From assembly GCF_002954385.1 (NCBI RefSeq), contig NZ_MQVY01000004.1:159566-223565 (forward strand): 64,000 nt of DNA, read 5' to 3'. The stretch comes from Tenacibaculum sp. SG-28. Lineage in GTDB: Bacteria > Bacteroidota > Bacteroidia > Flavobacteriales > Flavobacteriaceae. The notes below the pieces were generated by a model. It did not search any database and had not been told where the DNA came from. It saw nothing but the letters and a program-made list of their open reading frames with translations. This document shows, piece after piece, positions 50,290 to 59,714 of the stretch (the first letter of the stretch is position 1; each line of letters begins with the position of its first letter). The translations under genes were made by a program, and so were the position numbers.

Positions 50290-52842
50290 ATGGACGATAA
50301 TTTTTCACCACAAGTTAGAGACGTGATTACATTCAGTAAAGAGGAGGCCCTTCGTTTGGGGCACGATTTTATTGGAACAGAGCACTTGCTTTTAGGTTTG
50401 ATAAGAAAAGGTGATGGGAAAGCGATTGAAATTCTCTCTGCGTTTGATGTAGATTTGAATCTCGTTCGTACTAAGTTAGAGAAACTAAACCCTGTATCTT
50501 TTTCGACTAACGCTAGCGAGAAGCAGAGTTTACATCTAACAAGACAAGCCGAAAAGGCGATCAAAACAACTTTTTTAGAAGCAAAGTTATACCAAAGTAA
50601 CGCCATAGATACGGCACATTTGTTGTTGTGTATTTTACGTAATGAAAATGACCCAACTACTAAATTGTTACAGCGATACGACATTGATTACGATCAAGCA
50701 AAAGCCTTGTATAAAGAATTACACGTAGAAGGTTTTTCAAATCCGATAGCAGAAAATGCTTCTGATGACGAGTTCGCCGACGATAAAACAAATCCTTTCG
50801 GACAACAATCTACTCGAGGAAAACAGACTAAGAAATCAAAAACACCTGTACTCGATAACTTTGGAAGAGATTTAACTGCCCTGGCAGAAGCAGGAAAACT
50901 TGATCCTGTTGTTGGGAGAGTCAAAGAAATCGAACGAGTATCTCAAATTTTAAGTCGAAGAAAGAAAAATAATCCTATGCTAATAGGAGAGCCTGGTGTT
51001 GGTAAATCTGCCATAGCGGAGGGTCTTGCCTTGCGAATAGTGAATCGAAAAGTATCCAGAATTCTTTTCGATAAACGCATCGTATCCTTAGATTTGGCTA
51101 GTTTGGTTGCAGGAACCAAATACAGAGGGCAGTTCGAAGAACGAATGAAAGCGCTCATGAACGAATTGGAGAAAAATGATGATATTATTTTATTCATTGA
51201 TGAAATTCATACCATTGTCGGCGCAGGGGGAGCAACAGGTTCTCTAGACGCTTCCAACATGTTAAAGCCTGCCTTAGCACGAGGAGAAATTCAGTGTATT
51301 GGTGCCACAACCCTAGATGAGTATAGAACGAATATAGAGAAAGATGGAGCCTTAGAGCGTCGTTTTCAAAAGATAATTGTAGATCCAACAACGGTAGAGG
51401 AAACGGTTCTAATTTTACACAATATAAAAAAGAAGTACGAAGCCCATCATTACGTAAACTTTACTGATGAAGCAATTGAGGCTTGTGTTAAACTTACGAA
51501 TCGTTACATGACCGATAGGTATCTTCCCGACAAAGCAATTGATGCTCTAGATGAGGCAGGTTCAAGAATCCATATCACCAATATAGTTGTTCCACAACAG
51601 ATTTTGGAATTAGAAGCAAAGTTAGAAGAGATTCGAGAACGCAAGACAAAAGCAGTAAGTGGACAGAAGTATGAAGAGGCTGCTAAACTCAGAGATGATG
51701 AAAAGAATCTTGAAATGGCCCTAGAGTCTGCGCAAAATCAATGGGAAGAGGACTCTAAGTTACACAGAGAAACAGTTACTGAAGAAAATGTGGCCGAGGT
51801 CGTTTCTATGATGACTGGAATTCCTGTAAACCGAGTAGCAGAAGCAGAAAGCAGTAGATTAGCCGAATTGCCAAATCTCATTAAAGGGAAGGTAATAGGG
51901 CAAGACGATGCTGTCACCAAGGTAGTGAAGGCTATTCAACGTAATCGTGTGGGATTAAAAGACCCTAATAAACCTATCGGATCTTTTATATTTCTCGGTT
52001 CTACTGGTGTAGGAAAAACACAATTAGCAAAAGTCTTATCTCGAGAATTATTCGATTCAGAAGAATCGTTAATTCGTGTTGACATGAGTGAATATATGGA
52101 GAAGTTTGCTATTTCAAGACTTATCGGAGCACCTCCGGGTTATGTCGGTTATGAGGAAGGTGGGCAATTAACAGAGAAAGTTCGAAGAAAACCATATTCT
52201 GTCGTTTTATTAGATGAAATAGAAAAGGCGCATCCCGATGTATTTAACATGCTGTTACAGATTTTAGACGATGGTCATATCACAGATAGTTTAGGACGAA
52301 AAATAGATTTTAGAAATACTATAATTATTATGACTTCTAATATCGGTGTTCGTAAACTTAAGGATTTCGGTGGTGGTGTTGGTTTTGGAACTAATGCTAA
52401 GAAAGAGCAAGCTGATGCCAATGCAAAAGGTGTTATTGAAGGTGCACTGAAAAAATCATTTGCCCCTGAATTTTTAAATAGAATTGATGATGTAATTATA
52501 TTCAATACCTTAGAAAGACAGGATATTCATAAGATTATCGATATAGAGCTTAAAAAACTATTGGATCGAATTTCTGATTTAGGATATCACCTTGAACTAA
52601 GTGATGAAGCCAAAGACTACATTGCAGATAAAGGATTTGATAAGCAATACGGAGCCAGACCTCTGAAAAGAGCTATTCAAAAATACATAGAAGATGCACT
52701 AGCTGAGGAAATTGTGAATTCTAAATTAGACGAAGGCGATTCTATCTTTATGAACTTGGACAAGGATACCAACGAATTAAAAATTCAGATAAAGAAAGGA
52801 GAGAAGCCTGCAGAAACTCGCTCCGAAGTAGATGAAGATTAA
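50290..52842 (+). CDS. clpC: ATP-dependent Clp protease ATPase subunit ClpC
   Basis: This 850-residue Hsp100 unfoldase delivers substrates to ClpP. Domains in order: Clp_N double repeat (1-150, FSKEEALRLGHDFIGTEHLL), AAA-1 with Walker A GEPGVGKSA (about 233) and Walker B ILFIDEIHT, a UVR/middle domain (SGQKYEEAAKLRDDEKNLE), AAA-2 with Walker A GSTGVGKTQ (about 569) and DEIEKAHPDVF, and the C-terminal D2-small domain (FDKQYGARPLKRAIQ). The UVR-containing middle domain marks ClpC rather than ClpA or ClpB. clpP is not in the window. Confidence 0.96.
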   Translation: MDDNFSPQVRDVITFSKEEALRLGHDFIGTEHLLLGLIRKGDGKAIEILSAFDVDLNLVRTKLEKLNPVSFSTNASEKQSLHLTRQAEKAIKTTFLEAKLYQSNAIDTAHLLLCILRNENDPTTKLLQRYDIDYDQAKALYKELHVEGFSNPIAENASDDEFADDKTNPFGQQSTRGKQTKKSKTPVLDNFGRDLTALAEAGKLDPVVGRVKEIERVSQILSRRKKNNPMLIGEPGVGKSAIAEGLALRIVNRKVSRILFDKRIVSLDLASLVAGTKYRGQFEERMKALMNELEKNDDIILFIDEIHTIVGAGGATGSLDASNMLKPALARGEIQCIGATTLDEYRTNIEKDGALERRFQKIIVDPTTVEETVLILHNIKKKYEAHHYVNFTDEAIEACVKLTNRYMTDRYLPDKAIDALDEAGSRIHITNIVVPQQILELEAKLEEIRERKTKAVSGQKYEEAAKLRDDEKNLEMALESAQNQWEEDSKLHRETVTEENVAEVVSMMTGIPVNRVAEAESSRLAELPNLIKGKVIGQDDAVTKVVKAIQRNRVGLKDPNKPIGSFIFLGSTGVGKTQLAKVLSRELFDSEESLIRVDMSEYMEKFAISRLIGAPPGYVGYEEGGQLTEKVRRKPYSVVLLDEIEKAHPDVFNMLLQILDDGHITDSLGRKIDFRNTIIIMTSNIGVRKLKDFGGGVGFGTNAKKEQADANAKGVIEGALKKSFAPEFLNRIDDVIIFNTLERQDIHKIIDIELKKLLDRISDLGYHLELSDEAKDYIADKGFDKQYGARPLKRAIQKYIEDALAEEIVNSKLDEGDSIFMNLDKDTNELKIQIKKGEKPAETRSEVDED

Positions 52843-52854
52843 ATTTTATGATAC

Positions 52855-52890
52855 CATAAAAAAGGGGTTGAAATTTTCAACCCCTTTTTT
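52855..52890. terminator. Bidirectional terminator between clpC and the NlpC/P60 gene
   Basis: AAAAAAGGGGTTGAAA pairs with TTTCAACCCCTTTTTT almost without a loop, so the inner bases probably open to form one. It is shared by two convergent genes and overlaps the last codons of the minus-strand gene. Confidence 0.88.
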
Positions 52891-53656
52891 ATACAAATCT
52901 TTTTATCACTCTAAGTTTGTGGGTATGTCTTTTTAAATCTGCATTGTAAATGCCACTGTGGTCTAACTTATCTATTCTTACTTTACCGTGTGCATGAATG
53001 ATGTTGTAGTCATTCATAATAATACCAACATGGGTAATTATTCCTTCTTCATTATCAAAAAACGCCAGATCACCGGGCTCACTTTCTTCAATAAAACTAA
53101 GGACATCCCCTTGTGTTGCTTGTTCTTTTGCGTCTCTTAATATGGCATGGCCACACAATTTATATACGATTTGCGTAAATCCAGAACAGTCAATGCCAAA
53201 AGGTGATTTACCTCCCCATAAATAAGGAGTGTTTAAAAATAAAAATGCAGTTTTAACAATTGCTGACTTATCTAATATCTCACTTTTAGTTTTACCTTCA
53301 TAGCGGTAAAATGCATTGCCAACCTTAATTTCTGTTTTATTCAAAAATGGGAGATTGGCACCTAAGGGAATTGTAGTTAGGTTATTGTGCTGATCGGTAA
53401 TAAAATCGATTAACTCTCCGGCATAAAAATTCTTTGTTGTATGCAGTGTTTCAAATTCTGTAGCTGTTATTTCTTCGAATTGTTTGTTGTCTATATATCC
53501 TTCATAACCGTCGAAAGCTAATTTAATTTTACTCCACTTTTTACCTTTTTCAAGAATCCTGAAGTATTCGCCAAAAAGAAGTTGGTTAACCATTTCTGAA
53601 CTATCCTTTGGTTCTAATCGCAGAGGTACAATACTAAGATTACAAATTCCAAACAT
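52889..53656 (-). CDS. C40 family (NlpC/P60) cell-wall peptidase
   Basis: The 255-residue protein has an N-terminal SH3-like domain (about 1-70, LRLEPKDSSEMVNQLL) and a C-terminal NlpC/P60 domain with catalytic Cys157 in GIDCSGFTQIV, His209 in ITHVGIIM and a third polar residue near IIHAHGKV. Members cleave gamma-D-glutamyl-diamino acid bonds in peptidoglycan stem peptides. No clear signal peptide is seen. It lies 21 bases downstream of the thiolase gene. Confidence 0.92.
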   Translation of the reverse strand: MFGICNLSIVPLRLEPKDSSEMVNQLLFGEYFRILEKGKKWSKIKLAFDGYEGYIDNKQFEEITATEFETLHTTKNFYAGELIDFITDQHNNLTTIPLGANLPFLNKTEIKVGNAFYRYEGKTKSEILDKSAIVKTAFLFLNTPYLWGGKSPFGIDCSGFTQIVYKLCGHAILRDAKEQATQGDVLSFIEESEPGDLAFFDNEEGIITHVGIIMNDYNIIHAHGKVRIDKLDHSGIYNADLKRHTHKLRVIKRFV

Positions 53657-53677
53657 TAAAGTAGAAGGCTAGTTAAG

Positions 53678-54853
53678 TTACACACGTTCAATTACCATAG
53701 CACTTGCACCACCACCGCCATTACAAATACCAGCAGCACCAATTTTTGCGTTGTTTTGCTTCAAAATAGAAGTTAATGCGATAATGATTCTAGCTCCTGA
53801 AACTGCTAAAGGATGTCCTAAGGAAACGGCACCTCCATTAACATTTACTTTTTCACTCGATAGCCCTAATATTTTCATATTGGCAAGTCCTACAACAGAA
53901 AATGCTTCGTTTAGCTCAAAGTAATCTACTTCATCCATTCCAATTCCAGCTTTTGCTAATGCTTTCGGTAATGCTTTTGCAGGAGCAGTAGTGAACCATT
54001 TAGGCTCGTGTGCAGCATCTGCATAACCTCTAATCTTTGCCAAAGGAGTAATTCCTAATTCTTTTGCTTTATCAGCTGTCATGAGTACTAATGCAGCACC
54101 TCCGTCATTTATGGTTGAGGCGTTCGCGGCAGTTACAGTACCTTCTTTTGTAAAGGCTGGACGTAAAGAAGGAATTTTTTCCATTTTTACGTTTTTATAC
54201 TCTTCGTCTTCTTTAAATAGTAGCGCATCTCCTCTTCGTTGCGGTATCTCTACAGGTACGATTTCATCAGCAAATTTACCTTCTTTCCAGGCTTTCGCTG
54301 AACGATTGTAACTTTCGATTGCAAATGCATCCTGATCTTCTCTCGAAAACGAATAGGTAACCGCACATTCATCCGCACATACTCCCATTGCTACCTTTTC
54401 ATAAACATCCGTTAGCCCGTCTTTTTGCAGTCCATCTTCCATTTTGATTGCACCAAATTTCGAGCCTTTCCTTGCGTGTTGGTAATGTGGAATGCTACTC
54501 ATATTTTCCATTCCACCAGCAATTACTATTTCTGCATCTCCCATCGCAATAGTTTGTGCAGCTAGCATGATAGACTTCATTCCAGAAGAGCACACTTTGT
54601 TTATGGTAGTACATGGAACAGTTTCTGGGATTCCTGCAAACATTGCTGCTTGCCTTGCAGGAGCTTGGCCTAATCCAGCAGAAACGACGTTACCCATAAA
54701 AACTTCTTCCACTAATTCAGGATTTAAGTTAATTTTATCCATTGCTCCCTTTATAGCAATTGCTCCTAATTTAGGCGCTGATATACTAGATAACGTTCCT
54801 AAAAAACTTCCAATTGGTGTTCTTGCAACGGATGCTATTACTACTTCTTTCAT
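53678..54853 (-). CDS. Acetyl-CoA C-acetyltransferase (thiolase)
   Basis: The 391-residue thiolase has nucleophile Cys88 in CTTINKVCSSGMKS, NEAFSVVG, GGAVSLGHPLAVSGARI with the catalytic His, and the C-terminal catalytic Cys in CNGGGGASAMVIE. The overall pattern suits the biosynthetic acetoacetyl-CoA (AtoB/ThlA/PhaA) type. No other fatty-acid or PHA genes are adjacent, so the pathway is unclear. Confidence 0.94.
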   Translation of the reverse strand: MKEVVIASVARTPIGSFLGTLSSISAPKLGAIAIKGAMDKINLNPELVEEVFMGNVVSAGLGQAPARQAAMFAGIPETVPCTTINKVCSSGMKSIMLAAQTIAMGDAEIVIAGGMENMSSIPHYQHARKGSKFGAIKMEDGLQKDGLTDVYEKVAMGVCADECAVTYSFSREDQDAFAIESYNRSAKAWKEGKFADEIVPVEIPQRRGDALLFKEDEEYKNVKMEKIPSLRPAFTKEGTVTAANASTINDGGAALVLMTADKAKELGITPLAKIRGYADAAHEPKWFTTAPAKALPKALAKAGIGMDEVDYFELNEAFSVVGLANMKILGLSSEKVNVNGGAVSLGHPLAVSGARIIIALTSILKQNNAKIGAAGICNGGGGASAMVIERV

Positions 54854-54958
54854 ATGTAAAATGTTTATTGCTTTTGTTTGTATTTGCGAAAATAACTATT
54901 TTAAAGCAAGTACTCAAATTATACAGAAAGGTTATCTTTACCTTTTTAAAATCGAAAA

Positions 54959-57020
54959 ATGGCTAAAATTATAAATAGATTGTACAAAAATAACACCGTA
55001 GTATACAAGGTGTTTTTATTTTTAATAACCGCGTTAGCTATCGTGTATTTATTTCCTAAAGAAGGACAATTTAAATATGATTTTATTCAAGGAAAACCTT
55101 GGCAATATGACAATCTATATGCGCCATTTGATTTTGCTATTTACAAGACAGAAAAGGAAGTTCAGGCAGAGAGAGAACAATTAACACAAGCGGCTAAAAA
55201 TATTTTTTAGTAGATGAAAGTATACCAACAGAAGTAATTTCTTTAATTAAAGAGAAAATAACCGTATTGTCTAATATGGAGTCTTTATCTTCTTCTGAAA
55301 GTTTAAAGATTCAAAAAAAGGCCCAAACTATTGTAGACATTATCTACCAATACGGTTTTATTTCTGATGTCGATGCAGGAAATTACAATTTAGATAAAGA
55401 TGAAATAGTAGAGCTCATTAAGGGAAATGCAGTTGAAGATGTCCTTTATTTTAAGCTGATACAATCTAAAGATATTCTGAAAACCATTAATAGTGCCATC
55501 CAAAACTTTGATAGGGAGACGCAGCAATTAATTACCGATTTAGTAGCAGGTGAAGTCCAGCCAAATGTTACTTTCGACGAAAAGTTTACCAATAGAGAAT
55601 TAGAGGAAGTTTTAAAAAACATATCGTACACTAAAGGAAAAGTTTCCAAGGGAGAACTGATTATCCAGAAGGGAGATATTATTGAGGGGAAGCGTTTAAA
55701 TGTTTTGACGTCCTATGAACTTGCTTCCCAATCAACAGTTTGGTCAAAGTCTAATTACAATTGGATAGTTTTTGGATATACCATACTTGTATCTTTAGCA
55801 CTTTTAATGTTATTGCTGTTTTTACATCGTTATCGTTTGGAAATTTATAAAGACAATAATAAAGTTACGTTTATTTTTTTTAATGTGTTCATGATGCTAT
55901 TGGTGCAAACTTTAGTGGTTAAATCTAATGCAGCCTATTTATACGTCGTTCCATTGAGTATATTACCAATCGTTTTAAAGGCTTTTTTTGATGCTCGATT
56001 GGGGTTGTTTACCCACGTATTAACTGTATTGTTATTAGGTTTTATAGTACCCAATAGTTTTGAATTTATCTATCTTCACATCATTGCGGGTATAGTAACT
56101 ATTCTAACCGTTTCCGAATTATATAAAAGAGCCAATTTATTCATTTCCATAGGACAGATAACATTGATTTATATGGTTACCTATTTTGCTTTCTCTATTT
56201 TAAAGGTAGGTAATGCAAGTGAAATTAATTGGCTGTATTTTGGTTTGTTTGCTGCCAATGGTTTACTTTCCTTTTTATCTGTTTTCTTTATTTATTTTTA
56301 TGAAAAAGTATTTGGTTTGGTGTCTGATGTTACTCTATTAGAATTATCCAATACAAATTCAAAGTTATTACGGGAATTAAATGAAAAAGCACCGGGTACC
56401 TTCCAGCATTCTATGCAAGTAGCTAATTTAGCGGAAGCAGCAGCAAACGAAATAGGAGCAAACTCTATGTTAGTTAGAACAGGAGCTTTATATCATGATA
56501 TAGGTAAAATGAAAGCCCCTATGTATTTTACTGAAAATCAATCTACCGGAGTCAATCCTCATGACGATCTATCTCCAAAAGATAGCGCAAGAATTATTTT
56601 AGATCATGTTATCAATGGCATTGAGATTGCTAAAAAAACAATTTGCCTGATCGAATTATTGATTTTATTCGAACACATCACGGAACGAATGTAACATATT
56701 ACTTTTATAAGAAAGAGCAAGAAAATAATCCGGATTCAGTTGTAGATGTCAAAAAATTCCGGTACCAAGGACCAATACCCTTTTCTCGAGAAACAGCAAT
56801 TTTAATGATGTGTGATGCAGCAGAAGCAGCCTCTAAAAGTATAAAACAGCCTACCGCAAAACAGATCGAAGAGCTAATAGATAAAATAATAGAAAAGCAA
56901 AAAAGTTCTAATCAATTTATTAATTCGGATATTACATTTAGAGAAATTGAGAAAATTAAAAAAATAATCAAGAATAAGTTAATGAATATCTACCACTTAC
57001 GGGTGGAGTATCCAGATTAG
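54959..57020 (+). CDS. 7TM-HD family phosphohydrolase, PgpH-like (two frame breaks)
   Basis: The protein has an N-terminal helix ([15 protein letters not shown]), an extracytoplasmic 7TMR-HDED domain, about seven membrane helices (residues ~260-460) and a cytoplasmic HD domain ([30 protein letters not shown]). Adding one T to the T6 run at 55203-55208 ([14 protein letters not shown]) and one A to the A7 run at 56632-56638 ([15 protein letters not shown]) yields one ~687-residue protein. PgpH of Listeria is a c-di-AMP phosphodiesterase, so c-di-AMP turnover is plausible here. It is divergent from the thiolase gene. Confidence 0.92.
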
Positions 57021-57113
57021 TATTTTTTTTATTTAAAAAAATTTGTGAGAACGTTTAATTAGTCATAGATTTGCACTCGCAATTTTTAGTTCAACGTCAC
57101 GACAATGAACTAT

Positions 57114-57196
57114 GGAGAGGTGGCAGAGTGGTAATGCAGCAGCCTGCTAAGCTGTCATCGTTTTTCGATGCCCGGGTTCGAATCCCGGTCTCTCCG
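57114..57196 (+). tRNA. tRNA-Ser (anticodon GCT)
   Basis: Acceptor GGAGAGG pairs with TCTCTCC (one G-T). The anticodon loop CTGCTAA gives GCT. A long variable arm (CATCGTTTTTCGATG) is diagnostic for serine. T arm CCGGGTTCGAATCCCGG. The 3' CCA is not encoded. Confidence 0.97.
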
Positions 57197-57219
57197 CAAA
57201 AAATTGAAGATGATAGTAT

Positions 57220-57294
57220 CGGGGTGTAGCGTAGCCCGGTCATCGCGCCTGCTTTGGGAGCAGGAGGTCGCAGGTTCGAATCCTGCCACCCCGA
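57220..57294 (+). tRNA. tRNA-Pro (anticodon TGG)
   Basis: Acceptor CGGGGTG pairs with CACCCCG. Anticodon stem-loop CCTGC-TTTGGGA-GCAGG gives TGG. T arm GCAGGTTCGAATCCTGC. CCA is not encoded directly after the discriminator A. Confidence 0.97.
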
Positions 57295-57302
57295 CAACCA
57301 TT

Positions 57303-57376
57303 GGTCGCGTAGCTCAGCTGGATAGAGCATCTGCCTTCTAAGCAGACGGTCACAGGTTCGAATCCTGTCGCGATCA
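57303..57376 (+). tRNA. tRNA-Arg (anticodon TCT), likely island attachment site
   Basis: Acceptor GGTCGCG pairs with CGCGATC (one G-T). The anticodon loop CTTCTAA gives TCT. It is the last of three tRNAs and is followed by a terminator and, 241 bases on, by a tyrosine integrase facing away, the usual set-up for an island inserted at a tRNA 3' end. No second copy of the tRNA 3' end is present in the window. Confidence 0.97.
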
Positions 57377-57380
57377 CATA

Positions 57381-57411
57381 AAGCCTTACTAGAAATAGTA
57401 AGGCTTTTTTG
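57381..57411 (+). terminator. Terminator of the tRNA cluster
   Basis: AAGCCTTACTA (57381-57391) pairs perfectly with TAGTAAGGCTT (57396-57406) around GAAA, followed by a T run. Confidence 0.92.
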
Positions 57412-57617
57412 TTTTCTATTTTGTTTTTAACTTATTGTATTACAGTGGGTTTTATTTTCTGATTATTTCTGTTTTTACATTTTTTCTTAAGATATGTATT
57501 GTTTGATTCATGTCTTATTAAAAAAATTAGTATATATTCGTTAAACGAAATATTAAGAAATAAAGCGAAATTAAATCATTTTTTATGTTTTTTTTATGGC
57601 TTTTATAAAAAAAAATT

Positions 57618-59093
57618 ATGAGAGGTAAAATTGTTTTAACTACTAGGAAAGGTAAAAAATTAAAGAATGGAAATTATCCAGTGGTTTGTTTTTTAACAAA
57701 TTATGGTAAACAGATTTCATTTAGTATGAAAATGAATTTTTCAAAAGATGATTGGAATTTTGAAATTCATGAGCCATTAAATTGCAAAAGAAGTCAACTT
57801 ATAATTCGGAAAAAGAAAAGTATTCTTAATGAATTGCTTCTTCGTTCACTAGATGATTATTCGATAGATTTTGATTTTATTAAAGTCAACCTATTGGGGG
57901 GAGTTTTAATTCCCAAAAAAGATACTGTGGATACATGTGAAGATTTTTTTGATTTTGCTTTCAAATACGCTAATGAAAAACGTAATTATAATAATTCTCT
58001 TAATTTACAGAAATTAGGAAATGCGAAGGTTTATGATAATGCTTTAAAGCAATTTAGAAAGACAGTTGGAGATATAGCCTTGGAAGATATCGATTATTCT
58101 ATGCTTGCAAGTTTCAAGAATTACCAATTATCTATCGGAAATAAAAATACAACAGTCAGTACATATTTACGAACATTAAAAGCTATTTACAATGAGGCCT
58201 TAAAAAGGTATTCTTATGCACCAAAGTCTTATCCATTTGATGGTATTTTAAGAGGGGTTTCCTCAAAACTTAATCGTACCCAAAAGCGAAATGTATCAAT
58301 TATAACAATAAAGATTCTAGAATCTCTATTAAATTCACTTGTAAAAGGCCAGAATGAATGTATTAGTTTGTTTTTATTACAGTTTTATTTTGGAGGTCAA
58401 GATTTATTCGATATTTATTATTTAACTAAAAATCAATTTTCTATTGATGACAGAATTTATTTTAGACGAGGTAAACTAGGAGATAATGGATATGAATTTG
58501 ACTTAAAGATAGTAGATAAAGCTAAAAATATTTTGAAGAATTATAATTCAAAAGATCATTTTTTATTTCCTTGGAGAAAAGACTTTGTTGGTTACAATAA
58601 CTTTAGATCTCGATACAATAAAAATTTGAATATTGTTAAATCTTTATATAATAATCATGTGGGTCGAATTGAAAAGGTTTTTGATAAAAAATTTCATAGA
58701 ATTGAAGTAAAGCCATTAGATGGTAGATTAACCTCAAAAGTAGCAAGACATACTTTTGCTACAGTTGGTTCAAGATTTTATATTGATCCGGACATGTTGC
58801 GCACATTAATGGGGCATGAGAGATCAGACGTAGACACCATATATAAAGATACATATCCTGAAAAGGAAAGAGATAAATTTCTAAATAAAATAATTAATAC
58901 ATCAAATATTAATGAAGTAACTTTATTTATTTTTAAGCATGAAAAAGTAATAAATAATAAGAGAATTATAGATTACAAGTATTTAAAAGATAAACCAAAT
59001 GAAAATTTTATTAAATGTTCTGTTACAGGTCTTATTTTTAAAGAGCCGAAGCACTTTAAAGTTATTCATTTAGTAGAGCAAGATATTTTATAG
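57618..59093 (+). CDS. Tyrosine recombinase of the tRNA-associated island type, atypical active site
   Basis: The 491 residues have an N-terminal Arm-like DNA-binding domain (about 1-95), a SAM-like core-binding domain (110-215) and a C-terminal catalytic domain. Box II reads KVARHTFAT (Arg377; Lys374 where HxxR has His), then MGHER (His400) and TIYKDTYPE (Tyr409 likely nucleophile). The segment where the first catalytic Arg is expected reads FYFGGQDLFDIYYL, with Gly where relatives have Arg, so the enzyme is either unusual or inactive. A ~55-residue tail follows the tyrosine. The very AT-rich base composition and the tRNA-Arg neighbour suggest horizontal origin. Confidence 0.88.
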   Translation: MRGKIVLTTRKGKKLKNGNYPVVCFLTNYGKQISFSMKMNFSKDDWNFEIHEPLNCKRSQLIIRKKKSILNELLLRSLDDYSIDFDFIKVNLLGGVLIPKKDTVDTCEDFFDFAFKYANEKRNYNNSLNLQKLGNAKVYDNALKQFRKTVGDIALEDIDYSMLASFKNYQLSIGNKNTTVSTYLRTLKAIYNEALKRYSYAPKSYPFDGILRGVSSKLNRTQKRNVSIITIKILESLLNSLVKGQNECISLFLLQFYFGGQDLFDIYYLTKNQFSIDDRIYFRRGKLGDNGYEFDLKIVDKAKNILKNYNSKDHFLFPWRKDFVGYNNFRSRYNKNLNIVKSLYNNHVGRIEKVFDKKFHRIEVKPLDGRLTSKVARHTFATVGSRFYIDPDMLRTLMGHERSDVDTIYKDTYPEKERDKFLNKIINTSNINEVTLFIFKHEKVINNKRIIDYKYLKDKPNENFIKCSVTGLIFKEPKHFKVIHLVEQDIL

Positions 59094-59098
59094 TTATG

Positions 59099-59503
59099 TT
59101 ATTTCAAGTTATTTTTATTTTTTAGTAAGAGATCTTTAATCTTTTGAATTTCATCATTAAGCTCATTGTATCTTTTGATGTTCTCTATATGGTTAATTGC
59201 TTCTATTAGTTTTTCAAGTTTTCCTTTATTTTTAATCTGCTTTATATTAAGTATAATAAAAGATATGATTTCATCGATATAAAATTTAACGCCATCTTTA
59301 TAGTAAAAAAGTTCATCATTATTTGAATTCATATCTGAGTTCATTACTTTTAAAAGTCTCCGTTTTCTGTTATCAGATAGGCTTTTCTTATTACAGGCCA
59401 TTCTAAATGCGTCAGGACTAATATTAATAATTTCACCTAAATCCTTAAAGGTTAAATCATTTCTCTTTTTAAAATCCATAAGGTCTTTATAAAAATCATT
59501 CAT
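59099..59503 (-). CDS. Small HTH-like protein, function unknown
   Basis: The 134 residues begin with a XRE-like helix-turn-helix (about 5-55, LTFKDLGEIINISPDAFRMA then KKSLSDNRKRRL), followed by a linker and a C-terminal coiled-coil-like stretch rich in Ile, Lys and Asn (KLEKLIEAINHIENIKRYNE). It is convergent with the integrase gene, ending 5 bases from its stop. It may regulate the island. The tandem repeat at 59611-59714 lies about 110 bases upstream of its start and could be an operator. Confidence 0.65.
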   Translation of the reverse strand: MNDFYKDLMDFKKRNDLTFKDLGEIINISPDAFRMACNKKSLSDNRKRRLLKVMNSDMNSNNDELFYYKDGVKFYIDEIISFIILNIKQIKNKGKLEKLIEAINHIENIKRYNELNDEIQKIKDLLLKNKNNLK

Positions 59504-59610
59504 TTATATTTGTTTTTGAGTATGAAAATTATGTAGAAATCTAAGCATAAATATAGAGAAGAATTCTATTTTAAATTTATTATTTCGGTTTTTGAATTTG
59601 TTTTCTTAAT

Positions 59611-59714
59611 TATTCTACATATTCTGTATATTCTGTATATTCTGTATATTCTGTATATTCTGTATTCTTCTGTATTCTTCTGTATTCTTCTGTATTCTTC
59701 TGTATTCTTCTGAT
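59611..59714. repeat. Compound tandem repeat, 9-bp then 10-bp units
   Basis: One variant (TATTCTACA) and five exact copies of TATTCTGTA (59620-59664) pass directly into four copies and a partial of TTCTTCTGTA (59665-59714). The two units share the TTCTGTA core and differ by an inserted CTT-like step. It is in the upstream region of the HTH-like gene. There are no spacers, so it is not a CRISPR array. Confidence 0.95.

Noticed and set aside
17324..57020. Programmed ribosomal frameshifting in hisS, nusB and other broken genes
   Set aside because: The breaks hit nine unrelated genes at plain A/T runs, ten in one direction, without shared slippery-site structure; sequencing error explains them better.
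59611..59714. CRISPR array
   Set aside because: Units are 9-10 bp, directly adjacent and without spacers, and no cas genes are present.
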